Below are positions 9,184-18,904 of a DNA stretch of 64,000 bases, piece after piece. The stretch is taken from contig JBNGDI010000007.1 of assembly GCA_049975425.1 (NCBI GenBank), forward strand, positions 45,879 to 109,878, read 5' to 3'. The DNA comes from HyVt-105 sp049975425 (GTDB lineage: Bacteria; Bacteroidota; Bacteroidia; Bacteroidales; VadinHA17). The notes under the pieces were generated by a model, which saw only the letters and a list, made by a program, of their open reading frames with translations, was not told the origin of the DNA and searched no databases. How positions within the stretch are numbered: position 1 is the first letter of the stretch; each line of letters opens with the position of its first letter. Both the position numbers and the translations under genes were made by a program.

Positions 9184-9897
9184 TTAGTTACTCGTACTGA
9201 TGCGCTTGTCCTTCACTGCCCGGATTAGAGATTCGAAAATAATCCTGCCATCGGTAATACCTAATTCATCATCAGCAGCACGTTCAGGATGCGGCATCAT
9301 ACCGAATACATTTTTCCCTGCATTGCATACACCAGCAATGTTTTCTACCGATCCGTTCGGATTAACGGCTTCAGAAATTTCCCCGTTTTTATCACAGTAC
9401 CTGAACAGAATTTGATGATTCTGCCGCATGGTTATCAAATCATCATTGGGAGCATAGTAACGACCTTCTTTATGGGCAATGGGAATTTTCAGTGGTTTGT
9501 TTTTATCCAGCATGGATGTCAGGGGGGTGGCATTATTGTCCGGCACAATGTAAATGTTCTTGCATACGAACTTCTGATGGTTATTGTGCAATAGTGCTCC
9601 CGGTAATAATCCCGCTTCACATAAAATCTGGAACCCGTTGCAGATACCCAGCACAAATCCCCCCCTCTTGGCAAATTCAATGACTTTTTCCATAATGGGA
9701 GAGTACCTGGCAATGGCTCCTGCCCGGAGGTAATCTCCGTAAGAAAAACCACCCGGTAGTATCACGGCATCCGATTTCTTGAGGTCTGCATCCTTATGCC
9801 ACAGCTCCACCACATCCTGCTCCATCACCTCATTAAGTACATAGATCACATCATGATCGCAATTTGATCCCGGGAATATGACAACACCAAACCTCAT
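9184..9897 (-). CDS. purQ: Phosphoribosylformylglycinamidine synthase subunit PurQ (glutaminase)
   Basis: A 237-residue class I glutamine amidotransferase. It supplies ammonia to PurL in the fourth step of de novo purine synthesis, FGAR to FGAM. The N-terminus MRFGVVIFPGSNCDHDV is diagnostic. The nucleophile is Cys86 in GICNGFQ, with His203 and Glu205 in MPHPERA. Length is normal for a separate PurQ. purL is not in the window; purD is about 8 kb away. A -7 element lies 19 bases upstream of the ATG. Confidence 0.95.
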   Translation of the reverse strand: MRFGVVIFPGSNCDHDVIYVLNEVMEQDVVELWHKDADLKKSDAVILPGGFSYGDYLRAGAIARYSPIMEKVIEFAKRGGFVLGICNGFQILCEAGLLPGALLHNNHQKFVCKNIYIVPDNNATPLTSMLDKNKPLKIPIAHKEGRYYAPNDDLITMRQNHQILFRYCDKNGEISEAVNPNGSVENIAGVCNAGKNVFGMMPHPERAADDELGITDGRIIFESLIRAVKDKRISTSN

Positions 9898-9915
9898 AGC
9901 CTAAAATTATCTTTT

Positions 9916-9923
9916 CAAATATA
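9916..9923 (-). promoter_or_regulatory. Promoter -7 element of purQ
   Basis: On the minus strand this reads TATATTTG, an exact TAnnTTTG element, 19 bases before the purQ ATG. A TTG lies 16 bases further upstream (9940-9942), slightly short of the usual spacing. Confidence 0.5.
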
Positions 9924-10045
9924 GAAATTATTGGCAAGACAATTTGTCCTGACATACAATTTTAAAAGCCCGGAACAATTTAGTTGACAGCCGGTATTGA
10001 AAAGATCCCATATTTTTTGTTATTTGGAGTCTAAATCTGGAAATC

Positions 10046-11104
10046 ATGTCAAGAATTCTGAAATTCGCCACCTATTTTGTCCTGTCAGTAATTATTCTTT
10101 TCGGTCTTTTTTTGCTGGTTTTCACTTTAAAAGACTACCAGCCTGCAGAAAGGATCATAATTTATGAATCGGATAATCCGGACACGCTCAGGGCAAATCA
10201 TTACCTTGCTTTAAGCTGGAATATCGGTTATGCCGGGCTGGACCAGGATATGGATTTTTTCTATGACGGGGGGACCCAGGTTCGTACCTATCGGGAAAAA
10301 ACAGAACAAAACCTTCGTTTCATTGAAAATTTTCTTGTCACCCGCGATTCTGTGGATTTTATTTTCCTGCAGGAAGTTGATATAAATTCACGTCGTACAT
10401 ACCGGTTCAATGAATTCGACAGCATTGATAATGTACTCGAGCAATATAAGGGCTGGTTTACCCCGAATTATAAAGTGGGATTCGTACCCCTGCCCATCAC
10501 ACAACCCATGGGAAAAGTAAACAGCGGTCTTGCTCTCTTTTCCCTCTATGAGCCATCCCTGGTGGAAAGGTTCGATTATCCCGGGAAATATTCCTGGCCC
10601 ACCCGCATCTTTATGCTTGACAGGTGCTTTCTGGTAGCACATTTCCCCCTTTCCAGCGGCAAGGAATTGCTGGTGATCAATTCTCACAACTCAGCCTTCG
10701 ACGACGGCACCCTGAAGGAACAGGAAATGCAGTACCTAAGAAAATACCTTCAGGAACAACATAAGGCCGGTCATAAAATAGTGGTTGGAGCTGACTGGAA
10801 TCAGAATCCACCCGGCATCAGTGCTTCCCATTTTTTATCTCCTCCTGATTTTGACAAGTTTACGCTGAACTCCATCAGCCCTGACTTTTTACCCGACGAT
10901 TGGATATGGTGCTATGACCCCCGTATCCCAACCAACAGGGATCTGAGGCATCCCTACAGAGAAGGCGAAACCTATACCACCATTATCGATTTTTTTCTCC
11001 TTTCACCGGGCTTGTCTCTTTTAAAAGTTGAGGCAACAGACATGAAGTTCCGGCATTCAGATCATCAGCCAGTATTGTTATCTTTCGGTTTATCCAAAGA
11101 TTAA
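10046..11104 (+). CDS. Endonuclease/exonuclease/phosphatase (EEP) family protein, membrane-anchored
   Basis: A 352-residue protein with one N-terminal membrane helix (about residues 7-27) and an EEP catalytic fold outside. The conserved elements are present in order: LSWNIGY, FLQEVD (metal-binding Glu), INSHNSAFD, VVGADWNQNP (the D-x-N pair) and the final SDHQPV (catalytic Asp-His). The fold covers nucleases, phosphodiesterases and sphingomyelinase-like enzymes. The membrane anchor argues against a DNA-repair role and for a periplasmic phosphodiesterase, but the substrate is unknown. The cheR gene follows after 20 bases, so the two are likely co-transcribed. Confidence 0.8.
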   Translation: MSRILKFATYFVLSVIILFGLFLLVFTLKDYQPAERIIIYESDNPDTLRANHYLALSWNIGYAGLDQDMDFFYDGGTQVRTYREKTEQNLRFIENFLVTRDSVDFIFLQEVDINSRRTYRFNEFDSIDNVLEQYKGWFTPNYKVGFVPLPITQPMGKVNSGLALFSLYEPSLVERFDYPGKYSWPTRIFMLDRCFLVAHFPLSSGKELLVINSHNSAFDDGTLKEQEMQYLRKYLQEQHKAGHKIVVGADWNQNPPGISASHFLSPPDFDKFTLNSISPDFLPDDWIWCYDPRIPTNRDLRHPYREGETYTTIIDFFLLSPGLSLLKVEATDMKFRHSDHQPVLLSFGLSKD

Positions 11105-11124
11105 CTGTTTCTACCAGGGGAATC

Positions 11125-11964
11125 ATGGAGTCAGGCAAGCTGGATATTGATGCTTTTGTTTCGGTGATCCAGGAAGGTTCCGAATTCGATCTAAGTAACT
11201 ATTCTTACAAATCATTGCACAGAAGGCTGGCAAGAATACTGACCGATCTTGATACAGATATGCCATCCCTGCTCCGGAAAATGAAAAATGATCCCCTCTT
11301 CATTGAACGGATGGTTATGGAATGTACTATCAGTACAACAGAGCTCTTTCGGGACCCCCAGGTATGGAAATTAATCCGTAAGGATTTTTTAAGACAATTC
11401 CATGGGGATGAAGATATAAATATCTGGCATGCAGGATGTTCTACGGGGCAGGAGGTGTATTCCATGCTCATGCTGCTGGATGTGGAACATATGCTAAACA
11501 GGGGAAATGTTACCGCTACCGATCTCAATCCAAACTATCTGAATACTGCCATTCAGGGATGTTATAAATACCGGTACAATTTACAATATCTTGACAATTT
11601 TGATACGGTCATGAAAGAAAATCCGGACGATCCGGATTTTCTGGAAGACATCGCCTATGATCGGTATATGATCATTGATCCCTCTGATGATACTATCCGG
11701 ATGAGACAATTCCTCCTGGAGAAACCCGTCTTTTTACAGCATGACCTGGTAAAAGGAAAAAGAGTGGACTCCGGTCCGTTTGATCTGATACTGTGCAGGA
11801 ATGTGATTATTTATTTCAATTTCAATCTGCAAAACAGGGTTCTTCAACTGCTGTACAGTCATTTAAAAAAGGGCGGGCTGCTGGTTCTGGGTCCTCATGA
11901 ATCCATTCTTGGCAGTTTGTCGGATAAATTCGAACGTTGCCGGATGGGCTATCTGAAAAAGTAG
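11125..11964 (+). CDS. CheR-type protein-glutamate O-methyltransferase, orphan
   Basis: A 279-residue cytosolic protein. It has the short N-terminal helical CheR domain (to about residue 75) and the SAM-dependent methyltransferase domain, with WHAGCSTGQEVYS as the SAM-binding loop and FDLILCRNVIIYFN as the motif that closes the active site. CheR methylates glutamates of chemoreceptors using SAM. No receptor, CheB, CheA or response regulator is nearby. In this phylum stand-alone CheR proteins also occur fused to or beside sensory kinases, so the target here is open. The tail KFERCRMGYLKK is typical of the family. Confidence 0.85.
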   Translation: MESGKLDIDAFVSVIQEGSEFDLSNYSYKSLHRRLARILTDLDTDMPSLLRKMKNDPLFIERMVMECTISTTELFRDPQVWKLIRKDFLRQFHGDEDINIWHAGCSTGQEVYSMLMLLDVEHMLNRGNVTATDLNPNYLNTAIQGCYKYRYNLQYLDNFDTVMKENPDDPDFLEDIAYDRYMIIDPSDDTIRMRQFLLEKPVFLQHDLVKGKRVDSGPFDLILCRNVIIYFNFNLQNRVLQLLYSHLKKGGLLVLGPHESILGSLSDKFERCRMGYLKK

Positions 11965-12069
11965 GTAAATGCTGTCCCCGAGTAAATGATTCATTGGATG
12001 CCAGGGTATGCAATCAATCAATAATATTTTTCTATTTTTATTGTCAATGATAAATGAATACAGGCACAT

Positions 12070-15000
12070 ATGAGTGAAGAAATCCTGAAAGCCCTGATGC
12101 AGTTGTTTGCTCTGATCGTGAAACAGGATGGTGGCGTTGAACAGAGTGAAAGAAATTATGTTCTTGGATTTCTTACCAGTCAGCTCAATGATGAAGATGC
12201 CAGTGATTATATCCGGTTATTTGATGAATATGCCGGAATTGGTGACGGCCGCATCCCATCGAAGGAAAACATCCCAACCACAGTAAAGGATTCTGTAAGG
12301 ATCCTGAGCATTTGTAAAAAAATCAACCGTACCCTTACCCAGGAGCAGAAAGTGGTGGTTCTGGTAAGACTGTATGAACTGGTCAACACCGATAAGAAGT
12401 TCACCGAGCAGCGAATGAATATCATCAATACTGTGGCAGAGGTTTTCAGATTCACCAGGGAAGAGTTCACGGACATTGAACATTTTGTGAAGGAAGGGCA
12501 GCTTGAGCAGGTCGCATCGGAAAATATCATGCTGATATCAGGAAAAGATATGGATTGCCCACGTTGCAGGCATATTCGCGTTGAGTCGCTTCCCGGAACC
12601 CTTGCTGTGCTCCGGATATCCAGTGTTGACCTGTATTTCCTGAAAGTTTTTCCCGGCCACGAAGTATCGTTGAACGGTCTGCCTGTCACTCCAAACCGCA
12701 TTTATCTCCTGGCCCATGGAAGCGTTATTCGCATGCCGATGGGCAAACCGGTATATTACAGCGATATTGTTGCACATTTCTACTCCGATGTATCACGGGA
12801 GAAGATATCCTTTCAGGTAAATAATCTGACCCACGTTTTCCAATCTGGAGAAACTGCCCTTCATCAGATATCTTTTGCTGAAGAAGAAGGGAAGCTCATT
12901 GGGATCATGGGCGCCAGCGGGACCGGAAAAACCACTCTGCTGAACATAATGGCAGGAATGGAAATCCCTACTTCCGGAGAGGTCAGGATCAATCAGATAA
13001 ATCTCCACCGTGAAAAAGATAAAGTTCAGGGTATCCTGGGGTATATTCCTCAGGACGATCTGCTGATTGAGGACCTTACCGTTTTTGAAAACCTGTATTA
13101 TAGCGCCCGGCTGTGTTTCAGCAACTTGTCTGAAAAAGAAATCACCCGCCGGGTATTCCAAACGCTTCATAACCTGGGATTATATGAGAAAAAAGACCTC
13201 AGGGTAGGATCACCCATGAACAAGGTGATTAGCGGAGGGCAGAGAAAACGATTGAATATTGCACTGGAACTGATCAGAGAACCTCTCATTCTGTTTGTTG
13301 ATGAACCCACGTCCGGATTGTCATCAAGAGATTCCGAAAATGTCATGGACCTGCTTCGTGAACTTTCCCTGAAGGGAAAACTAATCTTCGTAGTAATCCA
13401 TCAGCCTTCCTCTGAATTGTTTAAAATGTTCGACAATGTTCTGGTTCTGGACCAGGGCGGTTACATGGCATATTACGGCAATCCTGTGGAGGCGGTAATA
13501 TATTTTAAAACGCAGGATGCTCAGATTAACAGGGATATTGGCGAGTGTCCTGTATGCGGAAATGTGAATCCCGAGCTAATATTCACCATCATGGAATCAC
13601 AGGTGGTGGATGAGTTTGGACGATATAAAGACAAACGCAGAGTAACCCCGGAAAAATGGGAAAAACGTTTCAGGGAACATCACAGCCCACAGCCTGTTGA
13701 AGAAGTGGTTAAAATTCCCGCCTCACGTACCAGCCTGCCCGGAAGACTAAAACAATTTTTTATTTATCTGATCAGGGATGTGAAATCGAAAATTGCCAAT
13801 CGGCAGTATGTTGTCCTCACCCTGCTGGAAGCTCCGGTGCTTGCCCTTATACTTTCATATATAACCAGATATATTGCCGATCCGAATTCACAGGAATATA
13901 TTTTCCGGGAAAATGAGAATATTCCCATCTATATTTTCATGAGCCTGATTGTTGCTCTGTTTCTCGGACTTACACTCAGCGCGGAAGAAATTTTCAGGGA
14001 CAGAAAACTGCTGAAACGTGAATCCTTTCTGAATCTCAGCCGTTTAAGTTACCTGATGAGCAAAATTGTACTCCTTTTCAGTCTTTCAGCCATTCAAGCC
14101 CTTGTGTTTGTTCTTATCGGCAACAGTATACTGGGTATCCGCGACATGTATTTTGAATACTGGATGGCCTTTTTTACCACAGCAGCCTTTGCCAATATGC
14201 TGGGTTTAAATATTTCCGCCTCCTTTAATTCGGCTATCACCATTTACATCATTATTCCGTTGCTGATCATTCCCATGATGGTGCTAAGCGGCGCCATGTT
14301 CAGTTTCGACAAACTGAACAGGAATATATCCGGCGTCGGGGAGGTCCCTGTAATCGCAGAATTGATGGCAACGAAATGGAGCTATGAGGCCCTCATGGTT
14401 CACCAGTTTACCGGTAATAAGTATGAGCGTCTGCTGTACGATGTGGAAAAGGATGAAAGCAATACGTATTTCAAATCTGTGGAATATATCCCCTTTTTAC
14501 AGCAAATACTCAATAAAACGATAACGGCAATGAATCAACCGGAATTGCGTGAAGAATACACCCGGTATTTGCTGTTACTTAAAAATGAAACCGAATCGGA
14601 GCTTGAAATTAACCCTGATATCCCCTTTGCCTCGGCCGGACAGTTACACCCTGATTCCTTCCGGATAGAAACTGCCATTCTGACCAGAGAATACCTGAAC
14701 AATCTGAAGGAACATTATGCCAACCTGAGCCGGCAGGCAAGTTTCCGCAAGGAAAAACTCATGGAATATTACGACCGGCAGGATCCGGACCTTTTCCGTG
14801 AATTGCGTAAAAACTATCACAATGAAAGTGTTGCGGATATCGTACGAAATGTATATGAACGCCATCCAGTCCTGGTTTACAAGAACCGGGTGGTCAGGCA
14901 GTATGAACCGGTCTTTTTTGATCCTGAACCTTCAGGTTACCTGGATTTCAGGTCGCATTTCTATGCTCCCAGAAAATTCTTTATGGGGAAATACCGTAAT

Positions 15001-15162
15001 ACTTTTCACTTCAATATGGGGATTATCTGGATAATGAGCCTGATTTGTTATATAACCCTGTATTTTGAGAGCCTGAAAAAAACAATTCAGTTCTTCGAAT
15101 CTATCGGAACAAAAAAATTTAATCCGCTGGTATCTTTGGGTAAAATCAAAATATTTCATTAA
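12070..15162 (+). CDS. TerB-like / ABC ATPase / ABC-2 permease fusion protein
   Basis: A 1030-residue protein that fuses several modules. Residues 1-150 are an all-helical TerB-like domain. About 155-240 contains a CxxC (Cys163/166) and a small beta-rich segment reminiscent of FHA domains (EVSLNGLPV, GSVIRM). An ABCG/White-type ATPase follows, with Walker A GASGTGKTT at 281-289, signature SGGQRKR at 388-394 and Walker B LFVDEP at 408-413. A second CxxC (Cys493/496) sits in the linker, then an ABC-2 permease with about six membrane helices and a long soluble insert (about 770-980) before the last helix. It exports an unknown substrate. The next two genes encode a lipoprotein and an exported protein and may form an envelope complex with it. 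Confidence 0.8.
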   Translation: MSEEILKALMQLFALIVKQDGGVEQSERNYVLGFLTSQLNDEDASDYIRLFDEYAGIGDGRIPSKENIPTTVKDSVRILSICKKINRTLTQEQKVVVLVRLYELVNTDKKFTEQRMNIINTVAEVFRFTREEFTDIEHFVKEGQLEQVASENIMLISGKDMDCPRCRHIRVESLPGTLAVLRISSVDLYFLKVFPGHEVSLNGLPVTPNRIYLLAHGSVIRMPMGKPVYYSDIVAHFYSDVSREKISFQVNNLTHVFQSGETALHQISFAEEEGKLIGIMGASGTGKTTLLNIMAGMEIPTSGEVRINQINLHREKDKVQGILGYIPQDDLLIEDLTVFENLYYSARLCFSNLSEKEITRRVFQTLHNLGLYEKKDLRVGSPMNKVISGGQRKRLNIALELIREPLILFVDEPTSGLSSRDSENVMDLLRELSLKGKLIFVVIHQPSSELFKMFDNVLVLDQGGYMAYYGNPVEAVIYFKTQDAQINRDIGECPVCGNVNPELIFTIMESQVVDEFGRYKDKRRVTPEKWEKRFREHHSPQPVEEVVKIPASRTSLPGRLKQFFIYLIRDVKSKIANRQYVVLTLLEAPVLALILSYITRYIADPNSQEYIFRENENIPIYIFMSLIVALFLGLTLSAEEIFRDRKLLKRESFLNLSRLSYLMSKIVLLFSLSAIQALVFVLIGNSILGIRDMYFEYWMAFFTTAAFANMLGLNISASFNSAITIYIIIPLLIIPMMVLSGAMFSFDKLNRNISGVGEVPVIAELMATKWSYEALMVHQFTGNKYERLLYDVEKDESNTYFKSVEYIPFLQQILNKTITAMNQPELREEYTRYLLLLKNETESELEINPDIPFASAGQLHPDSFRIETAILTREYLNNLKEHYANLSRQASFRKEKLMEYYDRQDPDLFRELRKNYHNESVADIVRNVYERHPVLVYKNRVVRQYEPVFFDPEPSGYLDFRSHFYAPRKFFMGKYRNTFHFNMGIIWIMSLICYITLYFESLKKTIQFFESIGTKKFNPLVSLGKIKIFH

Positions 15163-15197
15163 TTTGTTGATTGCCAAAAAAAACTAAACCACCTGAA

Positions 15198-16103
15198 ATG
15201 TCACATAGCTGGTTTTATGGAATAGTAATGGTATGCTTGCTGTTTTCCTGCAGGAACAGAAGTTCAACCGATGTGGATAATGAATTCTATTTTACCGACA
15301 CATTTGAAGTAGCAGACTCTTTCGGGATCCATCAGGAAGTCATGGAAGACATCATCGAAAACCTGGCTTCCCCTGTTGAAATAGCCGGATTACTGGACAA
15401 AATCAACGCCCCCTTCTCAAATACCTACCTTGCTTCAACTGATTATCTGGATGATTACAACACAACCTTTAAGAAAGCTGTTGCTCTGGGAGTTTTTGGT
15501 GCTGACCTGGGCTATCTGAATATGTACAATATCAATAATACCGTACTGGATTATCTTTCTGCCGTAAAATCTCTGGCCGATGATCTGAAAGTTGGGCAGT
15601 TTTTTGATTTCAACACTTTGAAAAGACTGGCTACCAACAGTGAGAATCTTGATTCACTCATGTTTTTGTCTGTCAGAAGCTTTAACCAGATGGACCAGTA
15701 TCTCAGAGAAAACAAACGCGGGCATCTCAGCTCATTGATCATGGGAGGTCTTTGGATTGAGGGCATGCACCTCGCTACCCAGGTGGCCAAAACATCTCCC
15801 CATCCCGATCTGTATAACCGCATTGGCGAGCAGAAAATTGTTATCCCTGATCTTTTAGCTTTGCTGGGAAGGTACCGGGTAGATCCGAAATTTGAGAAGC
15901 TCTTTGCCGATCTGGAAAATGTAAAAAATTCCTTCGATAAAGTAAACATTTCCTATGAAGTGGGAGAACCCGAGATGATTGAAAAAGAAGGAAAGTTGAT
16001 TTTTATTCAAAACGAAACAAGTCTTGTAGAAATGCCGGACTCTTTGTTGCAGGAGATTACCCTGAAAATTGAAGACCTTAGAAACCAATTAATCGGGATT
16101 TAA
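15198..16103 (+). CDS. Lipoprotein of unknown function
   Basis: A 301-residue lipoprotein. ATG 15198 is preferred because it directly precedes the signal sequence with lipobox LLFSC; an upstream TTG at 15171 would add nine charged residues. The mature protein is helical and acidic (TFEVADSFGIHQEVMEDIIENL, LENVKNSFDKVNISYEVG) and matches no domain I know by sight. A repeated theme is regular Leu-rich helices, suggesting a scaffold or chaperone-like periplasmic role. The gene starts 35 bases after the ABC transporter stop and one base before the next gene (TAAcATG), so the three form an operon. Confidence 0.65.
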   Translation: MSHSWFYGIVMVCLLFSCRNRSSTDVDNEFYFTDTFEVADSFGIHQEVMEDIIENLASPVEIAGLLDKINAPFSNTYLASTDYLDDYNTTFKKAVALGVFGADLGYLNMYNINNTVLDYLSAVKSLADDLKVGQFFDFNTLKRLATNSENLDSLMFLSVRSFNQMDQYLRENKRGHLSSLIMGGLWIEGMHLATQVAKTSPHPDLYNRIGEQKIVIPDLLALLGRYRVDPKFEKLFADLENVKNSFDKVNISYEVGEPEMIEKEGKLIFIQNETSLVEMPDSLLQEITLKIEDLRNQLIGI

Positions 16104-16104
16104 C

Positions 16105-16536
16105 ATGAGACCCGTTCTAATGTTCATATCATTCCTTCTTCTCCCTCTGACAATCATCGGACAGACTGATCAGAATGACCTGTTTCAGTCCTGCCGGCAA
16201 CAGGCAGGTGAAGATGCAGTGTATTTGAAGGATTTTGTGGTTAAATTCCCGGCTGCCAGAGATGGCCAGGATATTCCCGTTTCGAAAAATTCGGTCATCC
16301 TTTCAAAAAACATTGTGTACCGATTTACGATCTGTTCTTCCGATCATCTTGAAGGAGAAGCCATATTGCAATTATGGGATGACCGGCGCATGCTGGTTAC
16401 AAACCATGTTTCAGGAAAGGTCTATTCTTCCATAGATTTTCACTGCCAGAAAACCGGAAGATATCATGTTCTGATATCATTCAAAGAAGGGAAAGCGGGT
16501 GAGGCTGTTTCCATCATGAGTTATATAAGAGATTAA
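16105..16536 (+). CDS. Small exported protein of unknown function
   Basis: A 143-residue protein with a signal peptide (MRPVLMFISFLLLPLTIIG). The mature part is a predicted beta-sandwich (VVKFPAAR, IVYRFTICSSDHLEGEAILQLWDD, RYHVLISFKEGKAGEAVSIMSYIRD). The pattern recalls small periplasmic carbohydrate- or lipid-binding domains, but I cannot assign a family. The start follows the upstream lipoprotein stop by one base, so it is part of the same operon as the ABC fusion protein. Confidence 0.65.
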   Translation: MRPVLMFISFLLLPLTIIGQTDQNDLFQSCRQQAGEDAVYLKDFVVKFPAARDGQDIPVSKNSVILSKNIVYRFTICSSDHLEGEAILQLWDDRRMLVTNHVSGKVYSSIDFHCQKTGRYHVLISFKEGKAGEAVSIMSYIRD

Positions 16537-16563
16537 CACATCTTCCTGTCAGAAAAAAACAAT

Positions 16564-16590
16564 TCGGCAAGGCCCATCTGCCCGATTTTT
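16564..16590 (+). terminator. Weak bulged hairpin between convergent genes
   Basis: TCGGCA and TGCCCGA can pair with one bulge around a 9-base loop, followed by five T. It lies between the ends of the rightward gene (16536) and the leftward gene (16589). The hairpin is imperfect, so termination is only plausible. Confidence 0.35.
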
Positions 16591-17578
16591 ACAATACATA
16601 GGCTGATATTTGTAAATATCCCAGGGCCAATAAATAACCCCATAATAATATCTCATACTTCCATGCCGGTTGCCTGACGATGAAATAGGATGAAAAAAGG
16701 TAGGAAACGGAAAGGGCAACAATCACCAGCATTTCGACTGAAGCTGCAGGGATCAGAAAATAACCTGCCAGGGAAATCACAAAAGTCCAGAAAATAATGA
16801 CCAGATATAACCTTGAGCTCACTTTTCTTGTGTTAAACCGGGCAATCATGTAAAAGGAGCTCACCAGTATCAAAAGAGCAAGATATCCAAAAAAAACAAA
16901 ATGGGCCGTAGTGAAATCTTCCCATTCTATCAATTCCGTAATTCCTTTAACAAACTTTCCCGGCAGGAGTTCCCACTCTCCAGTCACAATGAAATTAATT
17001 CCAACATAAAAATAATATGGCAGAAATATTCCAATCAGGGGTGTAAGCCATTCCCTCCAGTTAAATGTTCTCAGTACAAACTGGGCAATGTAGATAAGCA
17101 GGAAAAATATGATCAAGGGAGGATAAAACAGGCTGCCCAGACCGATTAAAATGGCTGCCTGGAAAAAATGAAAGCTGGTCCCATTGTACCTGTATGTCTG
17201 AAACAGAAGTTTAAGGGCAAAAAACAGAAAAAAACCGGCTAAGATTACCGGGTGAAACACCTGTGTTCCAGGAAGGGCAGCAGAAAGGGTTACAACAAAT
17301 AAAGCGGGGAAATAAGTTCGTTCAGGGATAAAATTGAAACGCGTATTCAAATGCACAGCCAGAAAAGCATAGGTGACAGTCAGGGTAATCATGATCAATT
17401 TCCCGGGAACCTGGTCAGCCCAGTCGGCTAACATCCAGTCCGACAGAGGTCCGGCAACAGGAACCCATCCGAATCTTTCAGCCTGATAAAAAAACCCTGG
17501 CAACCAGATCAACAGGGCAACCAGAACAATAAAAAATATCACCCCCGGCCGGTAACTTCTTAAAAACCTGACCATCAT
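16589..17578 (-). CDS. DUF6427-type integral membrane protein
   Basis: A 329-residue membrane protein with about nine to ten hydrophobic helices spread over its whole length and short loops (RPGVIFFIVLVALLIWLPG, FPALFVVTLSAALPG, FFLLIYIAQFVLRTFNWREW). The central FNWREWLTPLIG segment and the overall build fit the Bacteroidota family DUF6427, whose role is unknown. It lies six bases after purD on the same strand and is probably co-transcribed with it. This pairing is common in the phylum as far as I can recall, but I cannot verify it here. Confidence 0.65.
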   Translation of the reverse strand: MMVRFLRSYRPGVIFFIVLVALLIWLPGFFYQAERFGWVPVAGPLSDWMLADWADQVPGKLIMITLTVTYAFLAVHLNTRFNFIPERTYFPALFVVTLSAALPGTQVFHPVILAGFFLFFALKLLFQTYRYNGTSFHFFQAAILIGLGSLFYPPLIIFFLLIYIAQFVLRTFNWREWLTPLIGIFLPYYFYVGINFIVTGEWELLPGKFVKGITELIEWEDFTTAHFVFFGYLALLILVSSFYMIARFNTRKVSSRLYLVIIFWTFVISLAGYFLIPAASVEMLVIVALSVSYLFSSYFIVRQPAWKYEILLWGYLLALGYLQISAYVL

Positions 17579-17584
17579 AGAAAA

Positions 17585-18868
17585 TTATGAATGATACCGT
17601 TTCAGATCAAATCCAATGTCTTTTCGGAAATATTTTTTCTCAAAATGTATTTTTTCAATATTCCGGTAGCTCAATTTAAGAGATGAATCCATATTTTCTG
17701 CCAGAGCAGTAACAGCAAGTACCCGACCACCGGAGGTAACCAGTTCTTTCCCATCACGGCGTGTACCGGCATGAAAAATGAAACAATCTGTGGTATTCTC
17801 AAGACCTCTGATGATCTTTCCTTTTTCATAATTACCGGGGTATCCGCCTGAGGCCAGAACGACAGTACTGGCTGTTTCCGGGACAACCTCGATTTTATGT
17901 TCTCTCAACTTACCTTCTCCCGCTGCAACAAGCAGTTCCAGCAAATCACTTTTAATCCTTGGAATTATCGCCTGTGCCTCAGGATCTCCCAGTCTTACAT
18001 TGAATTCAACCACATAAGGATCCCCTTCCCTGTTCATCAGGCCAACATATAAAAAACCAGTATACGGTATATGCTCTTTTCGTAATCCTGTGATTGTTGG
18101 GATCACAATTCTTTTTTCCACCTTTTTTAAAAAGCCGTCGTCAATAAAGGGAACGGGAGATATCGCGCCCATTCCTCCGGTATTCAACCCCGTATCTCTT
18201 TCTCTCGCTCGCTTATAGTCCTTGGCGCTGGGCAGGATCAAATAAGAATCCCCATCTGTTAAAACAAAAACCGATGCTTCGATCCCTCTCATGTATTGCT
18301 CAATCACCACCGTTTTACTGGCATCCCCAAACTTGCCCCCGAGCATTTCACGCAGTTCCTTTTCCGCATGATTCAGTGTATCCACAATCAAAACCCCCTT
18401 TCCTGCCGCCAAACCGTCGGCTTTTAGCACATAGGGCGGCTCCATCCGTTTTAAAAAAGAAATGCCATCTTCCACGTGCTCTGCATTCACACTGAAAGAA
18501 AAGGCCGTAGGTATTCCATACCTTTCCATAAATTCCTTGGCAAAATGCTTGCTTCCTTCCAGCATGGCGCCCGCCCTGGAAGGACCGATCAAATATATTT
18601 CCTTCAGCTTCGCATCCGATTTGAAAAAATCATAAATCCCCTCTACCAGGGGAGCCTCCGGGCCCACCACTACCATATCGATACGCCTCTCCAGCACTAC
18701 CCTTTTTATGCTTTCGAAATCATCAGGTGAAACCGGAATATTATCTCCTATGGAAACCGTACCTCCATTCCCGGGAGCAATAAATAATTCATTCAGTATC
18801 GGGCTTTGTGCTATTTTCCAGGCAAGAGCGTGTTCGCGACCGCCTGCTCCAAGAATAAGTACCTTCAT
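17585..18868 (-). CDS. purD: Phosphoribosylamine--glycine ligase PurD
   Basis: A 427-residue ATP-grasp enzyme catalysing the second step of purine synthesis: phosphoribosylamine plus glycine plus ATP gives GAR. The N-terminus MKVLILGAGGREHALAWK is diagnostic. The ATP-grasp core is visible (PYVLKADGLAAGKGVLIV, VIEQYMRGIEASVFVLTDG), and so is the metal/ATP site VEFNVRLGDPEAQ. Length is normal. It runs leftward into the DUF6427 gene. Confidence 0.95.
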   Translation of the reverse strand: MKVLILGAGGREHALAWKIAQSPILNELFIAPGNGGTVSIGDNIPVSPDDFESIKRVVLERRIDMVVVGPEAPLVEGIYDFFKSDAKLKEIYLIGPSRAGAMLEGSKHFAKEFMERYGIPTAFSFSVNAEHVEDGISFLKRMEPPYVLKADGLAAGKGVLIVDTLNHAEKELREMLGGKFGDASKTVVIEQYMRGIEASVFVLTDGDSYLILPSAKDYKRARERDTGLNTGGMGAISPVPFIDDGFLKKVEKRIVIPTITGLRKEHIPYTGFLYVGLMNREGDPYVVEFNVRLGDPEAQAIIPRIKSDLLELLVAAGEGKLREHKIEVVPETASTVVLASGGYPGNYEKGKIIRGLENTTDCFIFHAGTRRDGKELVTSGGRVLAVTALAENMDSSLKLSYRNIEKIHFEKKYFRKDIGFDLKRYHS

Positions 18869-18904
18869 AAACCATCTGGTATTTTTCAGTAAAGCGTAAA
18901 CTTA

